Assembly (NCBI RefSeq): GCF_008065375.1
Contig: NZ_VJYI01000005.1
Location: forward strand, 496,001-560,000
From: Nonomuraea sp. SYSU D8015
GTDB taxonomy: Bacteria > Actinomycetota > Actinomycetes > Streptosporangiales > Streptosporangiaceae
Direction: 5' to 3'
Length of the DNA: 64,000 bases
Positions 1 through 8,055 of the stretch are shown one piece after another. Every line of letters begins with the position of its first letter. Position 1 is the first letter of the stretch. The notes beneath the pieces were generated by a model. It had not been told where the DNA came from and ran no database searches. It saw only the letters and a program-made list of their open reading frames with translations. A program made the position numbers and the translations under genes.

Positions 1-240
1 GAAGGAGGCGAGGGACACTCCGACCGCGCCCAGACTGTGCTCGAACTCCCGGTCCAGCGCCTCCCTGATGGTCTGCCGCCCGAGGTCCTCCGCGGTCAGG
101 ACGCGGTGCGCGGCGGTGCCCTCGATGGCGGCGATCGCCAGCAGGAGGTGATGGGCCTCGGTCGTCGCGGAGCCTTCCTCCTGCGCCTCGGCCCCGCCCC
201 GGATGATGATGTCGTTGATGTAGTGGTCGATCCTGCTCAC
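1..240 (-). CDS. Clp N-terminal-domain protein, partial
   Basis: Eighty codons are visible from a GTG start at 240-238; the gene runs off the left edge. The translation (SRIDHYINDIIIRGG, EAHHLLLAIAAIEGTAAHRVL) has the helical repeat pattern of the Clp N-terminal domain, which binds substrates or adaptors in ClpA/ClpC. No AAA module is visible, and stand-alone Clp-N proteins are common in actinomycetes. The GTG overlaps the TGA of the upstream HTH gene (GTGA), so the two are probably translationally coupled and co-transcribed from the operator region at 475-517. Inference: the HTH partner controls the pair. Substrate unknown. Confidence 0.7.
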   Translation of the reverse strand, partial: MSRIDHYINDIIIRGGAEAQEEGSATTEAHHLLLAIAAIEGTAAHRVLTAEDLGRQTIREALDREFEHSLGAVGVSLASF

Positions 241-470
241 TGTCGTCTCCTCAGCACGACGCCGGCGGCGATGAGCCGCTTGGCGTGCTTCTTGTGGACC
301 GCCTGGCGGGTGACGCCGAGCGCCTCGGCGACGTCCGGCCAGCTCCAGCCCGCGCGCATGGCCTGCTCCACGGCGGCGTCCTCCAGTTGGTCGGCCAGGC
401 GTCGCAGCGCCACGACGGCCGCCAGCGCGTCGGCGGGGTCCTTGGGAACGGGTACGTCTTCTGCCGGCAT
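237..470 (-). CDS. Small helix-turn-helix protein paired with Clp-N gene
   Basis: 77 residues. A helix-turn-helix is clear at about residues 41-66 (SWPDVAEALGVTRQAVHKKH), preceded by a helical segment (AAVVALRRLADQLEDAAVEQAM) that may dimerise. The ATG lies only 4 bp from a long inverted repeat and has no Shine-Dalgarno; a TACGGT -10 box ends about 7 bp before the ATG, so the transcript may be leaderless. It overlaps the downstream Clp-N gene by 4 bp. Small HTH plus Clp-N pairs are a recurrent actinobacterial arrangement. Role as an autoregulator of the pair is inferred from the operator. Confidence 0.8.
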   Translation of the reverse strand: MPAEDVPVPKDPADALAAVVALRRLADQLEDAAVEQAMRAGWSWPDVAEALGVTRQAVHKKHAKRLIAAGVVLRRRQ

Positions 471-474
471 GCAA

Positions 475-517
475 GCAACCGTAGTTGACTAATTCGGCAA
501 TAGTCAACTGCGGTTGC
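475..517. promoter_or_regulatory. 17-bp inverted repeat overlapping HTH promoter
   Basis: Arms GCAACCGTAGTTGACTA (475-491) and TAGTCAACTGCGGTTGC (501-517) are inverted with one mismatch and a 9-bp spacer. On the minus strand the element contains TTGACT followed after 18 bp by TACGGT, a good -35/-10 pair. A dimeric regulator bound here would cover the whole promoter. The HTH protein of the next gene is the obvious candidate binder. Confidence 0.7.
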
Positions 518-522
518 TAAAG

Positions 523-1554
523 TCAGGTGCCGGAGGCGCGGGTGAGCCCGCCGTCGTGGGCGATGACGGCGGCGGCGGAGGGCTTGGCGAGCGGCGGGAC
601 GGCGGTGGCGTACTGATGCGTCTCGACCAGCCGCAGCGTACGGCGCAGCACCGGATCGCTGATCGCCCACCGGGCCGAGTCGGGCACCGGGAGCGGGTCG
701 TCCTCGGCCGTCCTGGTGGTCGTGGTCGTCGTCCGCGACAGTGAGTATTGGATCAGTGCTCCGCCGTCCGCGGTCCGCAACGCGTACACGGGGAAACTGT
801 CGGCGCTGAAGATCGAGTCGTAGCTGTAGCCGCTGAGTTTGGCCTCTTTCCGCAGGTCGGCGATCTGCTCGGCCACCTCGGTCGTGTAGGGGCCCGGCGC
901 GAGGAGGCCCGCCGTGACCCCGGCCGACCCCGTCTCGGCCACGCTGGCGTGCACGGGCTGCATGAACTGCGGGCTGATCGTGACGGTCTTGTCGTCGGGC
1001 GCCAGCGCCGTGGCGTAGCCCTCGGAGTCCACTTGGATCTCCGGCACCTGCTGGTCGGGCAGCAGCTGCGCGACGGAGCTGAGCCGCCAGAGGTCCGACT
1101 TGGCGAACGTCAGCAGCGCCGGTCGGCCGTCGCGCGTCGCCAGCGCGCTGAACCAGGGCGCCTGCTCGCCCGGCGGGAACCTCGGCACGTAGAGCGTCGG
1201 CGTCCCCCACCGGTAGCGGGGCGGGGCGTAGCCGGTCGACAGGAACGCCGCCTGGGTCAGGGGCGTCCGGCCGCCGGTGGTCAGCCCCTCCACCTCCAGC
1301 TTCAGACGGCCTTCCAGGCTGCTCTCGCCCCGTAGGCCGTCGGCCCGCAGCACGTTGTCGCCGAGGGTGATCTCGGTGAACACCTTGGCCGCCTCGGCCC
1401 GCGTGACGGCCACCGCGCTCGCGGAGGGCGAGGGCGTGGAGGAGGCGGCGGCGGGCTTCGTGGACGGCGGCGCGGCACTGCTCGTGCAGGCGGTCGCCGC
1501 GGCCAGCACGCCGGCGGCGAGCGCCAGCACCTTCCGCCGCCCGTATGCACGCAC
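523..1554 (-). CDS. Putative lipoprotein of unknown function
   Basis: 343 residues from a GTG start. The N-terminus (RRKVLALAAGVLAAATACTSS) is a lipoprotein signal peptide with the lipid-accepting Cys at residue 23, followed by a Ser/Pro/Ala-rich linker, so the mature protein should be anchored outside the membrane. The rest is a soluble extracytoplasmic domain with no motif I recognise. A run of six Thr (SLSRTTTTTTR) lies near residue 275. It does not overlap the HTH/Clp-N pair and has its own upstream region, which holds two hairpins (1572-1667) shared with the prfB promoter side. Function unknown; confidence is for a real gene. Confidence 0.75.
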   Translation of the reverse strand: MRAYGRRKVLALAAGVLAAATACTSSAAPPSTKPAAASSTPSPSASAVAVTRAEAAKVFTEITLGDNVLRADGLRGESSLEGRLKLEVEGLTTGGRTPLTQAAFLSTGYAPPRYRWGTPTLYVPRFPPGEQAPWFSALATRDGRPALLTFAKSDLWRLSSVAQLLPDQQVPEIQVDSEGYATALAPDDKTVTISPQFMQPVHASVAETGSAGVTAGLLAPGPYTTEVAEQIADLRKEAKLSGYSYDSIFSADSFPVYALRTADGGALIQYSLSRTTTTTTRTAEDDPLPVPDSARWAISDPVLRRTLRLVETHQYATAVPPLAKPSAAAVIAHDGGLTRASGT

Positions 1555-1571
1555 GTGGCCATGTTATTCGG

Positions 1572-1667
1572 GCCGAGGAGGCGTAGCCGCCTCGGCGGGC
1601 ATTACGTCCGCGAAGCAGTCCTTGGTTTTGGGTTTTGGGGGGTGCTCGGAGGGCGTAGCCCCCCGAG
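1572..1667. repeat. Two GC-rich hairpins, dispersed REP-like element
   Basis: Two stem-loops with GTA loops: GCCGAGGAGGC/GCCGCCTCGGC (1572-1596) and CTCGGAGGGC/GCCCCCCGAG (1645-1667), each with one mismatch. The second, with its GGGGGGTGCTCGG flank, reappears inverted at 56361-56397. They lie between the divergent lipoprotein and prfB genes, so they are not simple terminators of either; a dispersed palindromic repeat is the better explanation. Confidence 0.6.
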
Positions 1668-1675
1668 GGGTCGCG

Positions 1676-1690
1676 TACGCTAGGGAGGCG
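1676..1690 (+). promoter_or_regulatory. prfB -10 box, leaderless start
   Basis: TACGCT at 1676-1681 ends 8 bp before the GTG at 1690. The only purine-rich stretch (GGGAGG) ends one base before the GTG, too close for a Shine-Dalgarno. This geometry fits a leaderless transcript. Confidence 0.5.
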
Positions 1691-2808
1691 TGGCAGGCAT
1701 CGATCCGGCAGAAGAGATCAACGAGCTCGCGGGCACGATCCGCAGCATTCAGGACGTGCTCGACCTCGACGCGATGCGCAAGCACATCGAGGAGCTGGAG
1801 CAGCAGGTCGCCGCGCCCGACCTCTGGGACGACCCTGAGCAGGCCCAGAAGGTCACGAGCAAGCTCTCGCACCTCCAGGGCGAGCTCAACCGCGTCGAGG
1901 GCGTCGCGCGCCGCCTCGACGACCTGAGGGTCCTCTACGAGCTGGCGGCCGAGGAGAGCGACGACGACACGCGCGCCGAGGCCGACAAGGAGCTCGAGAC
2001 GCTCAAGTCCGACGTCGGCGCCCTTGAGGTGCGCACCCTGCTGTCGGGCGAATACGACGCGCGCGAGGCGCTCGTCACGATCAACTCGCAGGCCGGCGGC
2101 GTCGACGCCGCCGACTGGGCCGAGATGCTGCTGCGGATGTATCTCCGGTGGGCCGAGCGCAAGGGCTTCCCGACGGAGGTCTACGAGACCTCCTACGCCG
2201 AGGAGGCCGGCATCAAGTCCGCCACGTTCACCATCAAGGCGCCTTACGCGTACGGCACGCTGCGCGGCGAGCACGGCACGCACCGCCTGGTCCGCATCAG
2301 CCCGTTCGACAACCAGGGCCGCAGGCAGACCTCGTTCGCCGGGGTCGACGTCGTGCCGGTCGTCGAGCAGACCGACCACATCGACATCAACGAGGACGAG
2401 ATCCGCGTCGACGTCTACCGTTCGAGCGGCCCCGGCGGCCAGGGGGTCAACACGACCGACTCGGCCGTGCGCATCACGCACCTGCCGACCAACATCGTCG
2501 TCTCCTGCCAGAACGAGCGCTCGCAGCTGCAGAACCGGGCCACCGCCATGGCCGTGCTCCAGGCCAAGCTGCTGGAGCGCAAGCGGCAGGAGGAGGCGGA
2601 GAAGATGTCCGAGCTTCGCGGCGCGACGACCACGTCATGGGGCACGCAGATCCGCAACTACGTGCTCCACCCCTACCAGATCGTCAAAGACCTGCGCACG
2701 GGCACCGAGGCCGGCAACCCGTCGGCGGTGCTCGACGGCGACCTCGACCAGTTCATCGAGGCGGAGATCCGGTGGATGCGGCGGCAGGAGTCGGGCAACG
2801 CCGACTAA
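1690..2808 (+). CDS. prfB: Peptide chain release factor 2
   Basis: 372 residues, normal for RF2. It recognises UGA and UAA in the ribosomal A site and triggers peptidyl-tRNA hydrolysis. Visible hallmarks: the RF2 tripeptide SPF (residues 204-206), which reads the stop codon, and the universal GGQ (249-251), which enters the peptidyl-transferase centre. The N-terminal helical domain is intact. The reading frame is continuous, with no internal UGA, so the programmed +1 frameshift that autoregulates prfB in enterobacteria is absent. The ftsE-ftsX-smpB genes follow on the same strand, as in many actinomycetes. Start chosen as GTG because it follows the -10 box at leaderless distance. Confidence 0.96.
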   Translation: MAGIDPAEEINELAGTIRSIQDVLDLDAMRKHIEELEQQVAAPDLWDDPEQAQKVTSKLSHLQGELNRVEGVARRLDDLRVLYELAAEESDDDTRAEADKELETLKSDVGALEVRTLLSGEYDAREALVTINSQAGGVDAADWAEMLLRMYLRWAERKGFPTEVYETSYAEEAGIKSATFTIKAPYAYGTLRGEHGTHRLVRISPFDNQGRRQTSFAGVDVVPVVEQTDHIDINEDEIRVDVYRSSGPGGQGVNTTDSAVRITHLPTNIVVSCQNERSQLQNRATAMAVLQAKLLERKRQEEAEKMSELRGATTTSWGTQIRNYVLHPYQIVKDLRTGTEAGNPSAVLDGDLDQFIEAEIRWMRRQESGNAD

Positions 2809-2874
2809 CCCCCGACCGGCCTCATCGCGCTCCTTGTGATGTCGGCGTGGAGCGGGCCGGGCGGAGGAGCCGGG

Positions 2875-3066
2875 CTAGCGGCCGGCCAGGTGATTGACCG
2901 CCAGGGTGACGAAGAGAAGGGCGATCAGGAGCAGGGCGATGAGGGCGGGGGACAGCCCGGCGAAGCCGTGGCTGTGCATCCGCTCCCTGTTGGCGCGGCA
3001 GAGGGGGCAGCGTCCCTCGATCACGGGGTGGGCGCACTGCGCACATACGAGGTGTTCACAACTCAT
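2875..3066 (-). CDS. Small zinc-ribbon membrane protein
   Basis: 63 residues. The N-terminus has CxxC pairs at C8/C11 and C20/C23, plus C3, which looks like a small zinc ribbon. Residues about 38-60 (LSPALIALLLIALLFVTLAV) are one membrane helix, leaving the zinc-binding part probably cytoplasmic. It sits on the minus strand between prfB and ftsE. A TAGACT -10 box (3082-3077 on the minus strand) lies 10 bp before the ATG. I do not recognise the family; no partner is evident. Confidence 0.7.
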   Translation of the reverse strand: MSCEHLVCAQCAHPVIEGRCPLCRANRERMHSHGFAGLSPALIALLLIALLFVTLAVNHLAGR

Positions 3067-3076
3067 GACAGCCCCA

Positions 3077-3249
3077 AGTCTAGCCGCACAATCGTTTTGT
3101 TTCCGTTATGGACGTTCCATGCCAGTCTTCCCCCTAGACTGTGCTCTGGCCAATCGGAACGTCGATCATCAGTAAAGCCGATGTCCCCGGTCGGCCAGCG
3201 GCGGGAAGTGGGCATGTGCCACCCTCGCTTCCGTCCTGACCCCTAGACT
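3077..3249. promoter_or_regulatory. Divergent promoter region with three TAGACT -10 boxes
   Basis: TAGACT occurs at 3082-3077 (minus strand, toward the zinc-ribbon gene) and at 3135-3140 and 3244-3249 (plus strand, toward ftsE). Both plus-strand copies share the context CCCCTAGACTG, suggesting tandem ftsE promoters. The distal one would give a leader of about 120 nt and the proximal one a leader of about 13 nt. Confidence 0.45.
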
Positions 3250-3268
3250 GGCATGCCGTGATGCTCTC

Positions 3269-3958
3269 GTGATCCATTTCGATAATGTCACCAAGGTCTA
3301 CGCGAACCAGAACCGGCCCGCTCTCGACCACGTATCCGTAGACGTGGACAAGGGTGAGTTCGTGTTCCTCGTCGGCCCTTCGGGGTCAGGCAAGTCCACG
3401 TTCCTGCGTCTGATCCTCAAGGAGGAGCGGCCCAATTCCGGCGCGATCCACGTCGCGGGGAAGGACCTGGCCCGCCTCTCCAACTTCAAGGTGCCTCACC
3501 TGCGCCGCCGCATCGGCTGCGTGTTCCAGGACTTCAGGCTGCTCCCGAACAAGAACGTCTACGAGAACGTGGCGTTCGCCCTCGAGGTCATCGGCAAGCC
3601 CCGGCGGTTCATCCGCAAGGTGGTGCCCGAGGTCATCGAGCTGGTCGGCCTGGAAGGCAAGGCCCACCGCATGCCCGACGAGCTGTCCGGCGGCGAGCAG
3701 CAACGCGTCGCCATGGCCCGCGCCTTCGTCAACCGGCCGATGATCCTGCTGGCCGACGAGCCCACGGGCAACATCGACCCCGCGACGAGCATCGGCATCA
3801 TGAAGGTGCTCGACCGCATCAACAGGACTGGCACCACGGTCGTCATGGCCACGCACGACGCGGCCATCGTCGACTCCATGCGCAAGCGTGTCGTGGAGCT
3901 GGAGGACGGCAAGATCGTCCGTGACCAGTCGCGTGGCGTTTACGGCCAGGCGTACTGA
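3269..3958 (+). CDS. ftsE: Cell-division ABC ATPase FtsE
   Basis: 229 residues, full length. FtsE is the cytoplasmic ATPase that powers FtsX to activate peptidoglycan hydrolases at the septum. Walker [10 protein letters not shown] is at residues 36-44, the ABC signature LSGGEQQR at 139-146, and Walker B ILLADEP at 159-165, with the following H-loop THD. The GTG at 3269 gives the family N-terminus ([11 protein letters not shown]); two nearer upstream starts are out of frame. No clear Shine-Dalgarno is present. ftsX follows after 20 bp, so the two form one transcription unit. Confidence 0.96.
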   Translation: MIHFDNVTKVYANQNRPALDHVSVDVDKGEFVFLVGPSGSGKSTFLRLILKEERPNSGAIHVAGKDLARLSNFKVPHLRRRIGCVFQDFRLLPNKNVYENVAFALEVIGKPRRFIRKVVPEVIELVGLEGKAHRMPDELSGGEQQRVAMARAFVNRPMILLADEPTGNIDPATSIGIMKVLDRINRTGTTVVMATHDAAIVDSMRKRVVELEDGKIVRDQSRGVYGQAY

Positions 3959-3978
3959 CAGGGAGCTGTAGACAGAAC

Positions 3979-4887
3979 ATGCGGGCGAACTTCATCTTCT
4001 CCGAGGTCTGGATCGGCCTCCGTCGCAACCTGACCATGACGATCGCGGTGGTCATCACCGTGGCGGTCGGAATGGCGATGCTGGGCGTCGGCTTGATGAT
4101 CAACGCCCAAGTCGGCTTGATGAAGGGCTACTGGGGCGACAAGATCGAGGTCTCGGTCTTCCTGTGCAGCAAGGGATCGGCCATCCCGGCCTGCAACGGC
4201 AAGGCGATCACCCAGGCCCAGATCAAGGCGCTGGAGACCCACATCGACGGGGTCCCGGGGGTCAAGGAAGTGTTCTTCGAGAACCAGGCCACGGCGTGGC
4301 AGAACTTCCAGGAGGCCTACGCCTCCAACAAGGCCCTCCTGACCGCCACCAAGGTCGAGGACATGCCCCAGTCGTTCCGGATCAAGGTGGACGACCCCAA
4401 CAACTACCAGTCCGTCATCCAGGCCATCCAGGGCCAGCCGGGGGTCTCCCAGGTGACCGACCAGAAGCAGCTGGTCGGCCCGTTCTTCGAGATGCTCGAC
4501 AACCTCGCCATTTACGCCACCGGCGTCGCGATCGTCCTGGTGCTGGCGGCGGCCCTGCTGATCGGCAACACGGTCCGGCTGTCGGCGTTCAACCGGCGCA
4601 GGGAGACGGGCATCATGCGCCTGGTCGGCGCGTCGAACCTGTACATCCAGCTGCCCTTCATCATGGAAGGCGTGATCGCCGGCCTGATCGGCGGCGTCCT
4701 CGCGGCGGTCATCCTGATCGTCACGAAGGTCATGCTGTTCGAGGAGCTCGGCCGCTTCTTCGGTGGCGCGACCGCGCAGCTCGGCTGGGACGCCGTGGCT
4801 CAGACGATCACGTTCACCATGATCATCGGTGTGGTCATCTGTATCCTGGCCTCGTTCGTCACGCTTCGCCGTTACCTCAGGGTGTAG
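3979..4887 (+). CDS. ftsX: Cell-division permease FtsX
   Basis: 302 residues. FtsX partners FtsE and transmits ATP-driven movement to extracellular peptidoglycan hydrolases. Topology: cytoplasmic N-terminus, membrane helix 1 at about 20-42, a large extracellular domain to about residue 170, then three helices (NLAIYATGVAIVLVLAAALLI, the IMEGVIAGLIGGV region, and TFTMIIGVVICILASF). The extracellular loop carries two cysteines (C63, C72) that could form a disulfide. The MRANFIFSEVWIGLRRN start is typical of actinobacterial FtsX. Confidence 0.95.
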   Translation: MRANFIFSEVWIGLRRNLTMTIAVVITVAVGMAMLGVGLMINAQVGLMKGYWGDKIEVSVFLCSKGSAIPACNGKAITQAQIKALETHIDGVPGVKEVFFENQATAWQNFQEAYASNKALLTATKVEDMPQSFRIKVDDPNNYQSVIQAIQGQPGVSQVTDQKQLVGPFFEMLDNLAIYATGVAIVLVLAAALLIGNTVRLSAFNRRRETGIMRLVGASNLYIQLPFIMEGVIAGLIGGVLAAVILIVTKVMLFEELGRFFGGATAQLGWDAVAQTITFTMIIGVVICILASFVTLRRYLRV

Positions 4888-4896
4888 CCGTGCTCA

Positions 4897-4928
4897 TGGA
4901 GTCACTCCACTCTGAGCGCCGGTAAAGT
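4897..4928 (+). promoter_or_regulatory. smpB promoter with 13-bp palindrome
   Basis: TGGAGT-C-ACTCCA (4897-4909) is a perfect palindrome just after the ftsX stop. TAAAGT (4923-4928) is a -10 box ending 6 bp before the smpB ATG, so a leaderless smpB transcript is likely. The palindrome covers the -35 position. Confidence 0.4.
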
Positions 4929-4934
4929 CGAAGC

Positions 4935-5402
4935 ATGCCGCGTGAGACCGGGCGGAAGGTCATCGCCCAGAACAAACGTGCCCGGCACGACTACCACGTC
5001 GAAGACACCTTCGAGGCGGGGCTCGTGCTGCAGGGCACCGAGGTGAAGTCGCTACGCGAGGGCCGCGCCTCGCTCGTCGACGGCTACGCCACCATCGACG
5101 GCAACGAAGCGTGGCTGCTCAACGTGCACATTCCCGAATACGCGCAGGGCACGTGGACCAACCACGCCGCCCGCCGCAAGCGGAAGCTGCTGCTGCACCG
5201 CAAGGAGATCGACAAGCTCGCCGCCAAGACCAAGGAGGGCGGGCTCACGATCGTGCCGCTGGTGCTCTACTTCAAGGACGGCCGGGCCAAGATCGAGATC
5301 GGCCTCGCCCGCGGTAAGAAAGACTGGGACAAGCGGCAGTCGCTGGCGGAGCAGCAGGCCAAACGGGAGATGGCCCGAGCCCTGCGCCACCGCAACAGAT
5401 GA
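4935..5402 (+). CDS. smpB: tmRNA-binding protein SmpB
   Basis: 155 residues. SmpB binds the tRNA-like part of tmRNA and carries it into stalled ribosomes for trans-translation. The OB-fold core is visible ([38 protein letters not shown] split over residues 14-50), followed by NVHIPEY and the basic C-terminal tail ([28 protein letters not shown]) that mimics mRNA in the channel. It has its own -10 box and no Shine-Dalgarno. The tmRNA gene is 2.2 kb downstream, separated by the degenerate transpeptidase gene. Confidence 0.96.
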   Translation: MPRETGRKVIAQNKRARHDYHVEDTFEAGLVLQGTEVKSLREGRASLVDGYATIDGNEAWLLNVHIPEYAQGTWTNHAARRKRKLLLHRKEIDKLAAKTKEGGLTIVPLVLYFKDGRAKIEIGLARGKKDWDKRQSLAEQQAKREMARALRHRNR

Positions 5403-5409
5403 GAGCGGC

Positions 5410-7263
5410 ATGAGACGGCTGAGCCGCACCCTCTCCGCGACCGTCACGCTGGCGGTGGCGTGCACGACGCTGACCGGCTGCTTCGAGGAGTCGTCGCCGC
5501 ATGACGCCGTACGCGACTTCCTCGTGGGCTGGCAGACCGGAGACTACGACCTGGCCGCGGGGCGCACCGACGGTGACCAGGCGGCGGTGCGCAAGGCGTT
5601 GTCCGACGCCACGGTAGAGCTCGACGCGGCCTCGTTCCGCTTCAAGATCAAGAAGCTCACGGTCAACGGCGACCAGTCCCAGGCCGACTTCCACGCCGAG
5701 GTCGACCTGGGCGAGAACAACCCGCTGTGGCAGTACGACGGGATGTTGCCGCTCCACCTGGTCAACGGCATGTGGAAGGTGCGCTGGTCGCCTTCCGTGC
5801 TGCATCCGCAGCTCAAGGAGGGGCAGCGGTTCGCGGTCGACACCGAGCCCATCGAGCGCCAGCCGGTGACCGACCGGACCGGCCACCCGCTGCAGACCGA
5901 CACGATGCTCTACGTCGCCGGCGTCTACCCCAACCAGCTGGGCGACCGGGCGGAGGAGGTCGTGGCCAAGCTCTCCGAGATCACCGGATACGCCCAGGAC
6001 CGGCTGCTCAGCCGCGTCAGGTCGTCGCCGCCGGACAAGTTCGTGCCGCTGGTGACGTTCGGGCGCTCCCTCTACCAGAAGATGAGGCCCAAGCCCGACG
6101 CGATCTCGGGAATCAAGGTAAATCCGGAGCCTCAGCCGGTCGGCCCCGCCGCGCCCCGGCAGATCGTCGGCACCGTCAGCGCGCTCACCCCGGACGACGA
6201 GCAGAAGCTCGGCGCGCGGGCCGGCGACTCGATCGGCAAGAGTGGCCTGCAACGTGCCTACCAGGACTATCTGACCGGCTCCACCGAGACCAAGGTGATC
6301 ACGCTCGACCTCAAGACCGGCAAGGAGGCCGCGACGCTGAAAGAGTGGCTCGGCCGGCAGAACGTCCCGGTGAGGACCACGATCGACAGCGGCATCCAGG
6401 CGGCGGCCGAGCGGGCGGTGGCCGACACCTCCACGAGCGCGCTGGTGGCGGTCGACCGCAACTCCGGCGAGATCCGCGCGGTGGCCACCAAGGGCGACAT
6501 GCACCAGGAGAAGGACGCGCTGGCCGGCAAATACCCGGCGGGCACGGCGTTCTCGATCGTGGCCGCGGACGCGCTGATCAAGGCCAAGGTGAGCCCGAAA
6601 CAGCGACTCGACTGCCCCGAGGAGCGCACGGTCGGCGGCGCCAAGTTCGTGCAGACCGGCCAGTCCGGCGGCACCACGTCGTCCGGCACGTTCCAGGAGC
6701 ACTTCGCCAAGGGCTGCGTCACCGCGCTCGCCTCCCTCGCCCGCCGCGTCAAGGCCGACGACCTGAAGAAGAGCGCCGAGGCGTTCGGGGTGGGGCTGCC
6801 TTGGGGGCTGCCGCTGAAGTCCTTCAGTGGCTCGTTCCCCGCCCTGTCGGGCGACGCCGACAAGGCCAGGGCCATCGCCGGCCAGAACGTCGAGGTGAGC
6901 CCGCTGGGCATGGCGCTGGTGGCCGCGGCGGTGTCCTCGGGCACCTGGCGCCCGCCCGTGCTCGTCACCGACCCGAAGTCGCCCGATCCCTCGGCCGAGA
7001 CCGTGCCGGTCACCCAGCCCGCCCCCGTACCCGTCGACCAGCAGGTGCGCGCGGCGCTGGTCCCGATGATGCGGACCGGTGCGGCCGGTACGCCCGCCCA
7101 GGCGGGCAAGGGCACGGTTTACGGCGTGCGGGCGAATGCGGGCAGCCAGTTGACCTGGTGGGTCGGCTGGCAGGGGGACGTGGCCATCGCGGTGCTGTCG
7201 AAGAACTACGACGCCTCGGCGGTGGCGGGCGGCTTCTTCGAGGCGCTTCGTACCTCATCGTGA
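5410..7263 (+). CDS. Lipoprotein with degenerate penicillin-binding transpeptidase fold
   Basis: 617 residues. Lipobox LTGC (Cys near residue 25) marks a lipoprotein. Next come an NTF2-like/MecA N-terminal domain (about 30-140), a dimerisation region, and a transpeptidase-type domain (about 310-615), recognisable from TTIDSGIQAAAERAV, ALVAVDRNSGEIRAVA and SPLGMALVAAAVSSG. All three catalytic motifs are lost. The SxxK box reads TAFS (379-382) after KYPAG. The SxN box reads GCV (435-437). The KTG box aligns with VRA (573-575) before WWVGW. It should therefore be unable to acylate and probably acts as a scaffold or regulator. It follows smpB by 7 bp. Confidence 0.85.
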   Translation: MRRLSRTLSATVTLAVACTTLTGCFEESSPHDAVRDFLVGWQTGDYDLAAGRTDGDQAAVRKALSDATVELDAASFRFKIKKLTVNGDQSQADFHAEVDLGENNPLWQYDGMLPLHLVNGMWKVRWSPSVLHPQLKEGQRFAVDTEPIERQPVTDRTGHPLQTDTMLYVAGVYPNQLGDRAEEVVAKLSEITGYAQDRLLSRVRSSPPDKFVPLVTFGRSLYQKMRPKPDAISGIKVNPEPQPVGPAAPRQIVGTVSALTPDDEQKLGARAGDSIGKSGLQRAYQDYLTGSTETKVITLDLKTGKEAATLKEWLGRQNVPVRTTIDSGIQAAAERAVADTSTSALVAVDRNSGEIRAVATKGDMHQEKDALAGKYPAGTAFSIVAADALIKAKVSPKQRLDCPEERTVGGAKFVQTGQSGGTTSSGTFQEHFAKGCVTALASLARRVKADDLKKSAEAFGVGLPWGLPLKSFSGSFPALSGDADKARAIAGQNVEVSPLGMALVAAAVSSGTWRPPVLVTDPKSPDPSAETVPVTQPAPVPVDQQVRAALVPMMRTGAAGTPAQAGKGTVYGVRANAGSQLTWWVGWQGDVAIAVLSKNYDASAVAGGFFEALRTSS

Positions 7264-7556
7264 AAAAGCGGTGACGGCGAGCAACCATTCGGGGCCGTGG
7301 CGGCGTCTTACAGAGTGACTGGGCCCGCTCGGGGGGTTGCGGTCCCAGTCGCCGTGATGAGATCAGGACTTCATCTCGGGGGAAGTCCTGCCGTCCGGAC
7401 CGGCTCGACCCTGCCGGTCGGCCCCCGGGAGCGCGCGCTGCTGTGCCGCGCTCCCGGGGGTTTCGCCATGGGGAATTAAGTTGGCGTTGAGGGCGTTGTC
7501 CCGTGTACATTCATGTTGCTCATCCCGCCCCGGTGGGATGTGTTGACAACTGCACA
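7264..7556 (+). other. Intergenic stretch before tmRNA
   Basis: No credible gene. It holds a strong hairpin (7422-7460) and a possible tmRNA promoter: TTGGCG at 7481-7486 and TACATT at 7506-7511 with a 19-bp spacer. A short stem CATCCC/GGGATG (7521-7540) would lie in the 5' leader removed by RNase P. Confidence 0.5.
7422..7463 (+). terminator. Terminator-like hairpin after smpB-PBP unit
   Basis: Perfect 14-bp arms CCCCCGGGAGCGCG (7422-7435) and CGCGCTCCCGGGGG (7447-7460) with an 11-nt loop, followed by TTT. It probably ends the smpB-lipoprotein transcript ahead of the tmRNA promoter. Confidence 0.65.
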
Positions 7557-7940
7557 GGGGGTGACTGGCTTCGACTTTGACCTTGCAAGCCAGGTGAAGC
7601 GGGCCGAGGACTGCGGACATAACCTCGTTAATCCTGTGACCGCAAACAATAAGTGCCAATTCCAAGAGCACTGTGGCGGCCACGGACACCCTGGCCCTCG
7701 CTGCCTAAGCAGCGAAACCACTGTCAGCCCGGGAGTGCCTTCGGCCCGGTGTCTGGCATCGCTAGAAGGCTCAACCGTTCGACCCGGCCACGGGGAAGAT
7801 CGGGAAATCAAACAGTGGCTGAGCCCGTCGGCGACTCGCCTGCGTGATCGCCGGGGCTGAGAAAAGCACAGCAGGCTGCGCCCGGAGAAGCCCTGACTTG
7901 GGGTTGAAGGACGCGGGTTCGATTCCCGCCACCTCCACCA
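7557..7940 (+). ncRNA. ssrA: Transfer-messenger RNA (tmRNA)
   Basis: 384 nt. The 5' end GGGGGTG (7557-7563) pairs with CACCTCC (7930-7936), followed by encoded ACCA. The third acceptor pair is G-U (7559/7934), the identity element for alanyl-tRNA synthetase. The T-arm GCGGGTTCGATTCCCGC is at about 7914-7930. The 5' D-like segment GACTGGCTTCGACTTT matches the tmRNA consensus. The tag reading frame starts at a GCC resume codon (7655) and encodes ANSKSTVAATDTLALAA, stopping at TAA 7706-7708. The ALAA end is the protease degron. A one-piece tmRNA acts with SmpB to rescue stalled ribosomes. Confidence 0.97.
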
Positions 7941-7946
7941 CTTCAG

Positions 7947-7990
7947 ACCGCCTCTTGGCTGCGGAAACACCGCAGGCAAGGGGCGGTTTG
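7947..7990 (+). terminator. tmRNA terminator hairpin
   Basis: Arms at 7947-7964 and 7970-7987 pair over 18 bp with one G-U wobble and one mismatch, with an AAACA loop and a following TTT. It lies 6 nt after the tmRNA CCA end. Confidence 0.75.
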
Positions 7991-8055
7991 GCGTTTGCGG
8001 GGGCGCGCCTGCCACCGGTGTCCTCGGGCGCCCCGGCGGCATCCGCCGCGCCTCT

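Noticed and set aside
5410-7263. Active penicillin-binding protein
   Set aside because: SxxK, SxN and KTG are all replaced, so an active transpeptidase call is not supported.
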